Shown in pieces: positions 17,373 to 25,604 of a stretch of 64,000 nt of DNA (positions within the stretch are counted from its first letter, which is position 1; each line of letters opens with the position of its first letter). Below the pieces are notes generated by a model. The model worked only from the letters and a program-made list of their open reading frames with translations. It was not told the DNA's origin and searched no databases. Origin of the DNA: Streptomyces sp. NBC_00654. GTDB taxonomy: Bacteria > Actinomycetota > Actinomycetes > Streptomycetales > Streptomycetaceae. The translations under genes and the position numbers were made by a program. The stretch covers positions 3,906,001 to 3,970,000 of the forward strand of contig NZ_JAPEOB010000001.1 in NCBI RefSeq assembly GCF_026341775.1, read 5' to 3'.

Positions 17373-17417
17373 GACGGCCGGCTCCCCTCTTTCCACCACC
17401 ACACTCTCGGAGGCATC

Positions 17418-18851
17418 ATGCAACGCCGTACGTTCCTGATGGGCACGGCGGCCGGGGCAGCTCTCGTCGCCGCCCCCACCGGCGGTCTCCTGACCGGCAG
17501 CGCCGTCGCGGCGCCGACGGTGGTCGGCTCGCCGGCCGAGCTCCAGGCCGCGATCGACCGGGCACGGCCGGGTGACCGGATCGTCGTCGCCGACGGCAGC
17601 TACACCATTCCTCCGGACAGCCCCCTCACCATCCGGAACAAGCGGGGGACCGGGCGCGCCCCCATCACCATCGCCGCCCAGTCCCTCGGCGGTGTCGTCC
17701 TCCACGGCGTACACAGTTTCGTCCTCGACACGTCCAGCCACATCACCCTCAGCGGCTTCTCCTTCCGCCAGAGCGGCACCCTGGAGATCCCGGAGAGCTG
17801 CTCGCACATCAGGCTGACCCGCAACGACTTCCAGCTCGCCGACATCGAGGGCGTGCACTGGGTGATGGTGCGCGCGGACGACAGCAAGGTCGACCACAAC
17901 CACTTCCACGGCAAGTCCACGCTCGGCATCTACCTCGGTGTCGAGGGCGCGGGTACGGAGGAAATGGCCCAGCGCGTCCATGTGTTCAGGAACTACTTCT
18001 CCGACCACAGCTTCGCCGGGTCCAACGGCGGTGAGCCGATCCGGCTCGGCGTCAGCCCCAGAGCACTGTCCAGTGCCCACGCGGTGGTGGAGTACAACCT
18101 GTTCGAGCGCGCCGACGGCGACCCCGAGGCGATCTCCGTCAAGAGCTCGGACAACACCATCCGGTACAACACCGTCCGCGACAGCCTCGGCGGGATCGTG
18201 CTGCGGCACGGAAACCGCAGCAGGGTGGAGGGCAACCACCTCATCGGCGGCACGGACGGCCTCCGGATCTACGGCGACGACCATGTGATCGTCAACAACT
18301 ACCTCGCCGGCCTCTCCGGGCGGGCCCTGGTGATCGGCAGCGGATCGGCTCGCGACCACCTGCCCGGCGAACCGGCCGACGCGCGACGCGGCAATGACGC
18401 GCCCGACCGGGTTCTGATCGCCTACAACACCCTGGTGAACAACGCAGGCACACTCTCCGGCGAGAGCCACCGCCCCCACGCGCCGCAGGACGTGACCGTC
18501 GCCGACAATCTGTTCGTCGCCGACTCGGGGGAACTGGTCTCGATGGCGAACACCGTACGGTTCACCTGGTCGGGGAACATCGTGTGGGGTGCCGCCCCTG
18601 ACGGCAACATCCCGGCCGCCGGATACACCCGCATCGACCCGAGGACGGTGACCGGTCACGACGGCATCTCCAGGCCGGCCGCGGACAGCCCGGTGATCGA
18701 CGCGGGCACGCTCAGGCGGCCGCCCGTCACCCACGACATCGACGGAAACCCGCGCGGGCGGGTCCGGGACGTGGGCGCGCACGAGTACTCCCGCAGGCCC
18801 CCCAGGCACCGGCCGCTGTCCCCGGCCGATGTGGGCCCCCGTTCCCGCTGA
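17418..18851 (+). CDS. secreted polysaccharide lyase family 6 (alginate lyase / chondroitinase B type), copy 1
   Basis: A 477-residue Tat-exported protein (leader RRTFLMGTAAGAAL, cleavage near AVAAP). The mature part is a right-handed beta-helix of the PL6 type. It has SPAELQAAIDRARPGDRIV, the NGGEPIRLG motif (about 202), the ISVKSSDNTIRYNT motif with the candidate catalytic Lys (about 242), and LRHGNRSRVEGNHL with the candidate Arg. It ends with a short VGAHEYS tail. PL6 enzymes cleave alginate or dermatan-type chains by beta-elimination. The next gene is a close paralogue of nearly equal length. Together they would make unsaturated uronate oligomers for the linked importer. Confidence 0.85.
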   Translation: MQRRTFLMGTAAGAALVAAPTGGLLTGSAVAAPTVVGSPAELQAAIDRARPGDRIVVADGSYTIPPDSPLTIRNKRGTGRAPITIAAQSLGGVVLHGVHSFVLDTSSHITLSGFSFRQSGTLEIPESCSHIRLTRNDFQLADIEGVHWVMVRADDSKVDHNHFHGKSTLGIYLGVEGAGTEEMAQRVHVFRNYFSDHSFAGSNGGEPIRLGVSPRALSSAHAVVEYNLFERADGDPEAISVKSSDNTIRYNTVRDSLGGIVLRHGNRSRVEGNHLIGGTDGLRIYGDDHVIVNNYLAGLSGRALVIGSGSARDHLPGEPADARRGNDAPDRVLIAYNTLVNNAGTLSGESHRPHAPQDVTVADNLFVADSGELVSMANTVRFTWSGNIVWGAAPDGNIPAAGYTRIDPRTVTGHDGISRPAADSPVIDAGTLRRPPVTHDIDGNPRGRVRDVGAHEYSRRPPRHRPLSPADVGPRSR

Positions 18852-18955
18852 ACACCCGCCCGGGCGGGACGGCCGGTCCGCTGTGAGCCCGGTCCTCCCA
18901 CCGCCCGCCACAGCCGGTCCACCGCACGTCCGGCCGCGGGGGCCGTACGGAGCGG

Positions 18956-18995
18956 CCCGGCACCCTCTTGTCCTACCCGGCACCTTCTTGTCCCA
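18956..18995. repeat. 20-bp tandem duplication before the second PL6 gene
   Basis: Two adjacent copies of CCCGGCACCCTCTTGTCCTA-like sequence (18956-18975 and 18976-18995), differing at two positions, immediately upstream of the ribosome site. Either regulatory or a replication-slippage scar. Confidence 0.8.
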
Positions 18996-19007
18996 GCAGG
19001 AGGCATC

Positions 19008-20435
19008 ATGCAACGACGCACGTTCCTCAGAGGCACCGCGGTGGCAGCGCTGGCCGCCGTGCCGCTCACCCAACCGCCCTCGGTGGGCGCGGCGGAGGCC
19101 GCGGCGCCGGTCACGTCCCTGGCCGCCCTCCAGTCCGCGATCAACGCCGCCGCACCGGGCGACCGGATCGTCCTGGCGGACGGCACCTACACCGTTCCGT
19201 CCGGCGGCTCCATCAGTGTCTCGGGCAAGAACGGCACCACAGACGCACCGATCACCATCATCTCGGAAACCCGCGGCGGCGCGGTGCTCCAGGGCGAGCG
19301 CGGCTTCGTCTTCACCAACTCCAGCAACATCACCGTCAGCGGCTTCGCCTTCCGTCAGAGCACCTCGCTCGAACTCCCGGCGAACTGCTCGCGGATCCGG
19401 CTGACCCGCAACGACTTCCGGTTCGCTGACATCGAAGGGCTGTACTGGGTCGTCGTGCGGGCGGACGACGCGAAGATCGACCGGAACCACTTCCACGACA
19501 AGACCACCGCGGGCATCTTCATCGTGGTCGACGGCCCCGGCTCGACCGCCATGGCCCAGCGCCTGCACATCTTCAGGAACCACTTCTCCGACCACAGCTT
19601 CGGCGGGGCCAACGGCGGCGAGCCGATCCGGCTCGGCGTCAGCGGGCGGGCGCTGTCCGGCGCCAACGCGGTCGTGGAGTACAACCTGTTCGAGCGGTGC
19701 GACGGCGACCCCGAGACCATCTCGGTGAAGTCCTCCGACAACATCATCCGGTACAACACCATCCGCGACAGCCTCGGCGGAATCGTGCTGCGGCACGGCA
19801 ACCGCTCCAGGGTGGAAGGCAATTACCTGCTCGGCGGCACGGACGGACTGCGCCTGTACGGCAACGACCACCTCATCGTCAACAACTACCTCGGCGGGCT
19901 GTCGGGCCGGGCCCTGGTGATCGGCAGCGGCACCACCCGCGACCACGACTCGGGCGAGACGACGGAGGAGCGGCGAGGCAACGACGCCTGCGACCGCGCG
20001 GTGATCGTGCACAACACGCTGCTCAACAACTCCAGCACACTGTCCGGCGAGACACGGGAGTACGAGCCCCGGAACGCCGTCATCGCCGACAACCTGCTCG
20101 TCGGTTCCTCCGGCAGCCTCGTCGCGATGGGAACGGCCACCGCGTTCACCTGGCAGAGCAACATCCTGTGGGGCACCGCGTCCAACGGCAACGCGCCTTC
20201 CGGCGGGTACACCCGCGTCGATCCGAAGCTGGTGACCGGCCCGGACGGCATCGCCCGGCTGTCGGCGGGCAGTCCGGCGATCGGCGCGGCCACCCTGGGC
20301 AGCCCCACCGTGACCGACGACATCGACGGCGACGCGCGCGGCGGCGCACGTGACATCGGCGCCGACGAATACTCGACAGCGCCCGCACTCCGTCACCCGC
20401 TCACGACCGCCGACGTGGGTCCGAACGCGGCCTGA
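19008..20435 (+). CDS. secreted polysaccharide lyase family 6 (alginate lyase / chondroitinase B type), copy 2
   Basis: A 475-residue paralogue of the preceding gene, with the same Tat leader type (RRTFLRGTAVAAL). It keeps the landmarks NGGEPIRLG, ISVKSSDNIIRYNT and LRHGNRSRVEGNYL, and a matching end (IGADEYS). AGGAGG precedes the ATG at 19008. The pair is a tandem duplication that has diverged mostly in the N-terminal and C-terminal turns, which may give different chain or end preferences. A strong hairpin follows the stop and would end the operon transcript. Confidence 0.85.
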   Translation: MQRRTFLRGTAVAALAAVPLTQPPSVGAAEAAAPVTSLAALQSAINAAAPGDRIVLADGTYTVPSGGSISVSGKNGTTDAPITIISETRGGAVLQGERGFVFTNSSNITVSGFAFRQSTSLELPANCSRIRLTRNDFRFADIEGLYWVVVRADDAKIDRNHFHDKTTAGIFIVVDGPGSTAMAQRLHIFRNHFSDHSFGGANGGEPIRLGVSGRALSGANAVVEYNLFERCDGDPETISVKSSDNIIRYNTIRDSLGGIVLRHGNRSRVEGNYLLGGTDGLRLYGNDHLIVNNYLGGLSGRALVIGSGTTRDHDSGETTEERRGNDACDRAVIVHNTLLNNSSTLSGETREYEPRNAVIADNLLVGSSGSLVAMGTATAFTWQSNILWGTASNGNAPSGGYTRVDPKLVTGPDGIARLSAGSPAIGAATLGSPTVTDDIDGDARGGARDIGADEYSTAPALRHPLTTADVGPNAA

Positions 20436-20478
20436 AAGTCGCCCGCTCGTGACAACGAGCCGGTGAGAGGGCGCCGGT

Positions 20479-20515
20479 GAGGCGGTCCGTCCGTCCGGCC
20501 GGGACGGACCGCCTC
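20479..20515 (+). terminator. strong hairpin terminator after the PL6 genes
   Basis: A perfect 14-bp stem (GAGGCGGTCCGTCC at 20479-20492, complement at 20502-20515), a 9-base loop and then CTTTG. It lies 43 bases after the second PL6 stop. Confidence 0.85.
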
Positions 20516-20688
20516 CTTTGCCGGCCGCCCGTGCGGGATGGAGGCACCCGGACCCGCGGCCCCGAGAATGTGCACGACGGAGCCGCCGCAGGGCGACCGC
20601 AGGAAAGGAATGCCGTGACCGTGAGGAGAAGAGACGTGGTGCCGCGCACCGCAGGGCGAGCCGTCCACGGGCCGGGCCGGGTGACACC

Positions 20689-21501
20689 GTGACCAGGACA
20701 GGGCTGTGCTCGGTCACCTTCCGGCAACTGCCCGCCACCGAGGTGGCACGCCACGCCGCGGAGGCTGGCCTGGAGGTGGTCGAGTGGGGAGCCGACGTGC
20801 ACGCGCCACCGGATGACGCCGATGCCGTCCGCGCGGTCCGCGACGCCTCCGACACGTACGGGCTCGGCTGCTGTTCGTACGGCTCGTACTTCCGCGCCAC
20901 CCCGGGCGAGCTCGACGCGTTCCCGGCGATCGCGCGTGCCGCGGTGCTCCTCGGGGCGCCGCGGGTACGGGTCTGGGCGGGCGGTACCGGCTCGCGGGCC
21001 GCCACACCGCAGGAGCGGAGCGAGACCGTGGCCTGCCTGCGGGAGGCCGCCCGGATCGCCGCGGACCACCGCCTGGAACTGGCGCTGGAGTTCCATACGA
21101 AGACTCTTACCGACACTGTTCCCTCAACCCTTCGGCTCCTGGACGAGGTGGGCGCGGACAATCTCCGCACCTACTGGCAGCCACCGCTCGACGCCCCCGA
21201 CGAGGAGGCGCTGGCAGGGCTCATGACACTCGGCGACCGCGTGAGCGCGGTGCACGTCTTCTCGTGGTGGCCGGCCAATCACAGACTGCCGTTGGCGGAC
21301 CGGGAGGACCTGTGGACCGGGGTCTTCGATCTGCTGAAGCGGCGGAGCACCCCGGTCGAGGCACTCCTGGAGTTCGTACCCGGCGACGATCCGGACCTGC
21401 TGACGCGCGAGGCCACGACATTGCGGCGCGCCGCGGCCCTCACACCCAGGACCCCGGGGAGGCCGGCGATACGAGGGAGGCCCGGGAACGAGCGTCTGTG
21501 A
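20689..21501 (+). CDS. TIM-barrel sugar phosphate isomerase/epimerase-like protein
   Basis: A 270-residue AP-endonuclease-2-type TIM barrel. It begins TGLCSVTFRQLPATEVARHA, then LEVVEWGADVH. It continues with ARAAVLLGAPRVRVWAGG, then LALEFHTKTLTDT with the metal-ligand Glu, and VSAVHVFSWWP. The family includes xylose-isomerase-like epimerases, hydroxypyruvate isomerases and inosose enzymes. The GTG at 20689 is chosen because the homologous region starts at the next residues and GGGTGA lies upstream. It follows the PL6 terminator and is read toward the SGNH gene. It is a candidate for isomerising the sugar product of this island; the specific reaction is not known. Confidence 0.75.
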   Translation: MTRTGLCSVTFRQLPATEVARHAAEAGLEVVEWGADVHAPPDDADAVRAVRDASDTYGLGCCSYGSYFRATPGELDAFPAIARAAVLLGAPRVRVWAGGTGSRAATPQERSETVACLREAARIAADHRLELALEFHTKTLTDTVPSTLRLLDEVGADNLRTYWQPPLDAPDEEALAGLMTLGDRVSAVHVFSWWPANHRLPLADREDLWTGVFDLLKRRSTPVEALLEFVPGDDPDLLTREATTLRRAAALTPRTPGRPAIRGRPGNERL

Positions 21502-21611
21502 AAGACCTGTCCGGCGGGGTCCGCCACCCGTCGGCGTGCGACGACCGGAGCGTACGCGGCTTCCGGGACGAGCGCCTTCCATCCCGCCACCCCTGTGCCA
21601 GGAGGCCAGAC

Positions 21612-22256
21612 ATGCACATCACGGAGCAGGACACGCTCCTGTTCATCGGCGACTCCATCACCGATGCGGGCCGCGACCGATCGGATTCCGCATCGCTCGG
21701 ACATGGATACGTCCATGAGATCGCGCAGACGCTGCGTGCCCGGCAGGGCCCCGGCCCCACCGTCATCAACAAGGGCCTCAACGGAAACCGCGTGTACGAC
21801 CTCGCATCCCGCTGGGCCGCCGACGTCATCGACCACCGGCCCACGACGGTCACGGTCAAGATCGGCGTCAATGACACCTGGCGGCGCTACGACCAGGGAC
21901 TTCTCAGCCCGGTCGACGAGTTCGAGGCCTGTCTCGGAAGCCTCCTCGCGGACACCGCGCGGATACTGTCCGCCCGGCTCGTCGTCATCACCCCCTTCCT
22001 GCTTCCGGTCACCCCGGAACAGCAGGAGTGGTTCGAGGACCTGTCGCCCCGTACCGACGCCGTCCTTCGGGCCGCGCTGGCCAATAAGGCCAAGGTGGTT
22101 CGCGCGGATCTCGTGATGGGCCGTGCCGCGGAGGAGAGGGAGACGGCGGAGCTGGCCCCGGACGGGGTCCATCCGACAGCCCTCGGCCACAGGCTGATCG
22201 CCGATGCGTGGTTCGCCGCGGTCGACCCCGCGGGCGGCCCGCACCCACGAGGGTAG
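21612..22256 (+). CDS. SGNH/GDSL-family esterase
   Basis: A 214-residue hydrolase. Block I is FIGDSITDAGRDR with the nucleophile Ser. Gly and Asn blocks are NKGLNGNRVYDL and KIGVNDTWRRY. The catalytic Asp-His is in LAPDGVHPTALGHRL. There is no signal peptide, so it is cytoplasmic. AGGAGG precedes the ATG at 21612. Members near sugar-utilisation genes often remove acetyl groups from imported oligosaccharides. Bacterial alginates are acetylated, which would fit the neighbouring PL6 lyases, but this is an inference from location. Confidence 0.88.
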   Translation: MHITEQDTLLFIGDSITDAGRDRSDSASLGHGYVHEIAQTLRARQGPGPTVINKGLNGNRVYDLASRWAADVIDHRPTTVTVKIGVNDTWRRYDQGLLSPVDEFEACLGSLLADTARILSARLVVITPFLLPVTPEQQEWFEDLSPRTDAVLRAALANKAKVVRADLVMGRAAEERETAELAPDGVHPTALGHRLIADAWFAAVDPAGGPHPRG

Positions 22257-22274
22257 GCGGTAGGCGGTAGGCGG
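22254..22274. repeat. 7-bp tandem repeat at the SGNH stop codon
   Basis: Three perfect copies of TAGGCGG. The first copy supplies the TAG stop of the SGNH gene. Confidence 0.9.
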
Positions 22275-22311
22275 AGGACGGAATGCGGGCGGAGGCGGGC
22301 AGGGGAGATAT

Positions 22312-23346
22312 CTATGGAACGAGCACCACCTTTCCGGCGACCGTACCCGACTCCGCCAGGCGCATCGCTTCGGAGGCGCGGGCCAGGGGGAGTTCGGCGG
22401 CGACCCGGGCGGCTATCTCGCCGCGCTGCAATGCCGCGAACACCTGGGTCAGGTCGCCGCGCAGCCGGGCCCGGAAGCGGTTCCTGGAGAGGGCGCGGCC
22501 GGCCCAGACATTGAAGAAGTACGCATGGCGTCCGTTGGGCAGCCAGTTCCACAGCCATACCCGGCCCAGGAGTCGGAGCACGGGCCACAGCCCCGATCCC
22601 TCGTCGTCGCGGGTGGCGGCGCTGCCGTAGGAGACGACCGTGCCGCCCGGGGCGAGCAGGCGCCAGGAGTGGGTGACACTGCGGCCGCCGACATGGTCGA
22701 ACACCGCGTCCACGCCACCGGGGGCCAGCTCCCTCACACGAGCGGGAACATCGGCGCCGCGGTAGTCGACGGGGGTCACACCCAGCGCGCGGAGTGCGTC
22801 GTGGTGACGGGTGGATGCCGTCCCGATGACCTCGGCGCCGGCGCCGAGCGCCAGTTGGACGAGTATCGAACCGACTCCGCCGTTGGCGCCGTGGACGAGA
22901 ACCGTGTGACCGGCGCGCACACGGGCCTTGCGGTGCAGCATCTGCCAGGCGGTGATGCCGTTGACGACCGCGGTCTCGGCTTCCGCGGGACTCACGCCCT
23001 TCGGCACCCCGACCGCGTCGTCGGCGTCGACCACCACATGACTGGCCCAGCCGCCGGTCCTGGTCATGGCGGCCACCCGCTTGCCGAGCAGGTCAGGGCC
23101 GACGCCCGCACCGACCGCCAGCACGGTGCCGACCAAGTCGTACCCGGGGACGAAGGGGAACGGTGGCTGGTCGAAGTAACGGCCCCGGCGCATCTGCTGC
23201 TCGGCGAAGGAGACCCCGGTCGCCTCCATTCCGATCAGGACCTGCCCCGTGCCGGGTACCGGAACCGGCTGCCCGTAGCGGATCTCCAGTCCCTCCGGCT
23301 CGACCCTGCCCGGCAGCACGACCTCGACGCGCTCGACGGCGTTCAT
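22312..23346 (-). CDS. medium-chain zinc-less quinone oxidoreductase-like protein (NADP-dependent)
   Basis: A 344-residue MDR-family reductase. It has the substrate-domain region GVSFAEQQMRRGRYFDQPPFPFVPGYDLVG (split here: G-x-S-FAEQQMRRG and PFPFVPGYD). The nucleotide motif HGANGGVGSILVQLA binds NADPH. There are no zinc-ligand cysteines, so it is the quinone-oxidoreductase rather than alcohol-dehydrogenase branch. A hydrophobic/aromatic insert (LWNWLPNGRHAYFFNVW) near residue 265 is unusual and may line the substrate pocket. It is divergent from a TetR regulator with a shared palindromic operator. It probably reduces reactive enones or quinones. Confidence 0.88.
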   Translation of the reverse strand: MNAVERVEVVLPGRVEPEGLEIRYGQPVPVPGTGQVLIGMEATGVSFAEQQMRRGRYFDQPPFPFVPGYDLVGTVLAVGAGVGPDLLGKRVAAMTRTGGWASHVVVDADDAVGVPKGVSPAEAETAVVNGITAWQMLHRKARVRAGHTVLVHGANGGVGSILVQLALGAGAEVIGTASTRHHDALRALGVTPVDYRGADVPARVRELAPGGVDAVFDHVGGRSVTHSWRLLAPGGTVVSYGSAATRDDEGSGLWPVLRLLGRVWLWNWLPNGRHAYFFNVWAGRALSRNRFRARLRGDLTQVFAALQRGEIAARVAAELPLARASEAMRLAESGTVAGKVVLVP

Positions 23347-23380
23347 CCCGACCTCCGCAGTGATTGTGCATCTCGTGTTC

Positions 23381-23395
23381 GTTATAAGCTATAAC
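23381..23395. promoter_or_regulatory. TetR operator between reductase and TetR genes
   Basis: Perfect 6-bp inverted repeat GTTATA-AGC-TATAAC in the divergent intergenic region, 35 bases upstream of the reductase start. AT-rich symmetric sites of this form are typical for TetR-family repressors that control themselves and a divergent reductase. Confidence 0.75.
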
Positions 23396-23518
23396 TAGCG
23401 TGAGCTACCGTAGTGGTGATGTCAAGCGGGTGGAAGGATTGATCGTGAGCAGGTGTGCCGGTATTGATAGCCTCTAACCGGCTGCTGGCGTGATGACGAG
23501 AAGTGAGAGGTGGCAACC

Positions 23519-24205
23519 ATGGCCGGGACTGCGGCGACCCCCCGCGAGCGATATCGGGAGCAGGTGCGCGCCGAGGTCAAGCAGCTGGCCTGGGAGCAGA
23601 TCGCAGGCGCCGGCGCGTCGGCGCTGTCCCTCAACGCGATCGCCAAGCGGATGGGTATGAGCGGACCGGCCCTGTACCGGTACTTCGCGGGCCGGGACGA
23701 GCTGATCACCGCGCTCATCCGGGACGCCTACCGGAGCCTCGCCGGCACCGTCCGGAACGCCGACCCCCGTGACCTCCCGGGGCTGGCACGGGCGTTGCGC
23801 GGCTGGGCGCTGGAGGACCCGCAGCGCTACTTCCTCGTGTACGGCACTCCGGTGCCCGGGTATCACGCGCCGCAGGACGTCACGGCGATCTCGTCGGAGA
23901 TCATGTCGGTGCTGCTCGACGCGTGTGTCGCCGCCGGTCCGGAGGGAGCCCCGGCCGCCGCTGCCGGGGCTCCCCCCGGACCCCCGGCCGCCGCTGCCGG
24001 GAACCTCGATGTGTATCTGGAGGAGCACCGGCACTGGGCCTCCGGTCACCCCGCCGCCCGGCCTGCGGAACTGCGCCGGGCCCTGTCCTTCTGGACTCGT
24101 CTCCACGGTCTGCTCTCCCTGGAGCTGGCGGGCCACTTCACCGGTATGGACCTGGACGTGGAACTGCTCTTCGCGGCCGAGCTGGACGCGTTGCTCCCCG
24201 GCTGA
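23519..24205 (+). CDS. TetR family transcriptional regulator with WHG-type C-terminal domain
   Basis: A 228-residue repressor. The HTH lies in residues 10-60: VKQLAWEQIAGAGASALSLN, then AIAKRMGMSGPALYRYFAGR. The C-terminal region with ALRGWALEDPQRYFLVYGTPVPGY resembles the WHG subgroup (WHG-like turn at FWTRLHG). An Ala/Pro-rich insert around residues 140-165 is encoded by a 20-bp repeat and probably loops out. GAGAGG precedes the ATG at 23519; the GTG at 23510 is less likely. It is divergent from the MDR reductase and presumably represses it through GTTATAAGCTATAAC. Confidence 0.9.
   Translation: MAGTAATPRERYREQVRAEVKQLAWEQIAGAGASALSLNAIAKRMGMSGPALYRYFAGRDELITALIRDAYRSLAGTVRNADPRDLPGLARALRGWALEDPQRYFLVYGTPVPGYHAPQDVTAISSEIMSVLLDACVAAGPEGAPAAAAGAPPGPPAAAAGNLDVYLEEHRHWASGHPAARPAELRRALSFWTRLHGLLSLELAGHFTGMDLDVELLFAAELDALLPG
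23949..24001 (+). repeat. in-frame 33-bp duplication within the TetR gene
   Basis: A 20-bp sequence (CCCCGGCCGCCGCTGCCGGG) occurs at 23949-23968 and again at 23982-24001. The 33-base offset encodes an 11-residue duplicated Ala/Pro-rich segment. Confidence 0.85.
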
Positions 24206-24660
24206 GGCGGCGGTGTCGCGCCCTCCCCGCTGAGCGGCCGCGTCTGCTGCGCCGCTCCCGCGGCGCCACGCCCGGAAGTGCGCATGTGTGTGTCCACATC
24301 CGGACCGCTGTCCCGGTGAAGCCGCTCGCTCGCGTCGCGAGGTCCGGGAGGGTCCGGAGGATCGGGAGGGCCCGGAGGTCCGGGAGGGCACGGAGGGCGG
24401 GGCGGGCGGGGCGGGCCCGGAGGACCGTGGGAGTTGGGCTTCCCTGCACCGCCGGTGCGGCGAGCCCTCGCTGATGGCGCAGGGCTCTCGCCGTACCGCG
24501 GAGACCTGAGACCGAACCGGCCCGCCGGTCCCCGGTGTTGGCCGCCCCTTCCTCGTCCCGCCGCCAGCGGCGCCGGGCGCGGCCGCGAGGTTTCGACGTC
24601 ATTGTCATGGGCATGACCATGAAGCCCGTATCGCCCGACGTGGCCCGACTGGAGGAAGCA
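24206..24660. other. 455-base intergenic region with purine-rich repeats and a G-quadruplex-like tract
   Basis: No gene is convincing. Open frames here are low-complexity Gly/Glu/Arg. Bases 24339-24427 consist of irregular GGGAGGG and CCGGAGG repeats. Bases 24395-24415 carry five G-runs separated by single C residues, a strong G-quadruplex pattern on the plus strand. Bases 24601-24660 supply the ribosome site GGAGGA for the next gene. Confidence 0.7.
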
Positions 24661-25449
24661 GTGCAGATCAGAGCAGGTATGCGCCGAGACGGAGTGGGGA
24701 TGCGCCGAGCCTCACTCGTCCTCGGCGCCGCCGTGATCCTGGTCATGGCTTCGGCGAGCAGCGCTCTCGCCGCCCCGCCCACCGCTCTGCCCGCGAACGC
24801 GGACGGGCTGGAGCAGACCTTCCAGCCCGCCTACGACTACGACGGCGACGGCTGCTATCCCACACCCGCCATCGGCACCGACGGAACCATCGCTCCCGGT
24901 CTCAACACCACGGGGGCCGTCAACGGCAGTTGCCACGACGCGGAGGACCTGGACAACACCAACGGATACGCGCGCTCCAAGTGCAACAACGGCTGGTGCG
25001 CCATCATGTACGGCCTCTACTTCGAGAAGGACCAGGCCGTGGCGGGCAGCGGCCTCGGTGGGCACCGTCACGACTGGGAGCATGTCGTGGTGTGGGTGCA
25101 GGACAACGAGGCCCGGTACGTCTCCACCTCCGCCCACGGCAACTTCGACATCCACGGCAGTGAGCGGATCCGGTGGGACGGTACCCATCCCAAGATCGTC
25201 TATCACAAGGACGGTGTGAGCACGCACTGTTTCCGGCCTGCCGGCTCCGGTGACGAACCGCCGGAGAACCACCACCACGCATGGCAGTTCCCCCGGCTGG
25301 TCGGATGGAACGGCTATCCCGAGGGGCTGCGGGACAAGCTGTCGCAGGCCGACTTCGGCAGCGCCGTCTTCGGCCTCAAGGACGGCAACTTCACCTACCA
25401 CCTGGCGAAGGCGAAGCCCGCCGGTATCCCCTTCGACCCCAACGCCTGA
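24661..25449 (+). CDS. secreted Nep1-like (NPP1, necrosis-inducing) protein
   Basis: A 262-residue secreted protein. The signal peptide is MRRASLVLGAAVILVMASASSALA, preceded by a short extension. The mature part carries the hallmark heptapeptide GHRHDWE at about residues 134-140 within LGGHRHDWEHVVVWVQ. Conserved cysteines (DGDGCYPT, GSCHDAED, SKCNNGWC) and an acidic DYDGDG segment that could bind calcium are also present. NLPs from oomycetes, fungi and bacteria damage plant plasma membranes by binding sphingolipids; the Asp/Glu of the heptapeptide are essential and both are kept. The GTG at 24661 has GGAGGA five bases away; ATG 24679 or 24700 are alternatives. Not in an obvious operon. Confidence 0.88.
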   Translation: MQIRAGMRRDGVGMRRASLVLGAAVILVMASASSALAAPPTALPANADGLEQTFQPAYDYDGDGCYPTPAIGTDGTIAPGLNTTGAVNGSCHDAEDLDNTNGYARSKCNNGWCAIMYGLYFEKDQAVAGSGLGGHRHDWEHVVVWVQDNEARYVSTSAHGNFDIHGSERIRWDGTHPKIVYHKDGVSTHCFRPAGSGDEPPENHHHAWQFPRLVGWNGYPEGLRDKLSQADFGSAVFGLKDGNFTYHLAKAKPAGIPFDPNA

Positions 25450-25604
25450 CGGGTGGCCGGTGCCGGGCGGCCTCTCCTCGGGCTGCTCGCGAAGGACCCT
25501 GGCGCGCCCGATGTCACGCCGTTGCCGTGGGCGAGGCTGCACGGCCCGTGCCCGGCCGCCGGGCACACTGGGCAGCTCCCGTACCCCCGACGAAGGAGAG
25601 CGCT

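Noticed and set aside
14877..21170. 2097-residue open frame on the minus strand opposite the ABC/GH29/PL6 genes
   Set aside because: It is the complement of six recognisable plus-strand genes. The repeats in it (EGEAADGDVAG and similar) mirror the duplicated PL6 genes, not a real repeat protein.
24288..24509. Short Gly/Glu/Arg-rich open frame in the purine repeats
   Set aside because: Translation of repeats; no ribosome site and no similarity.
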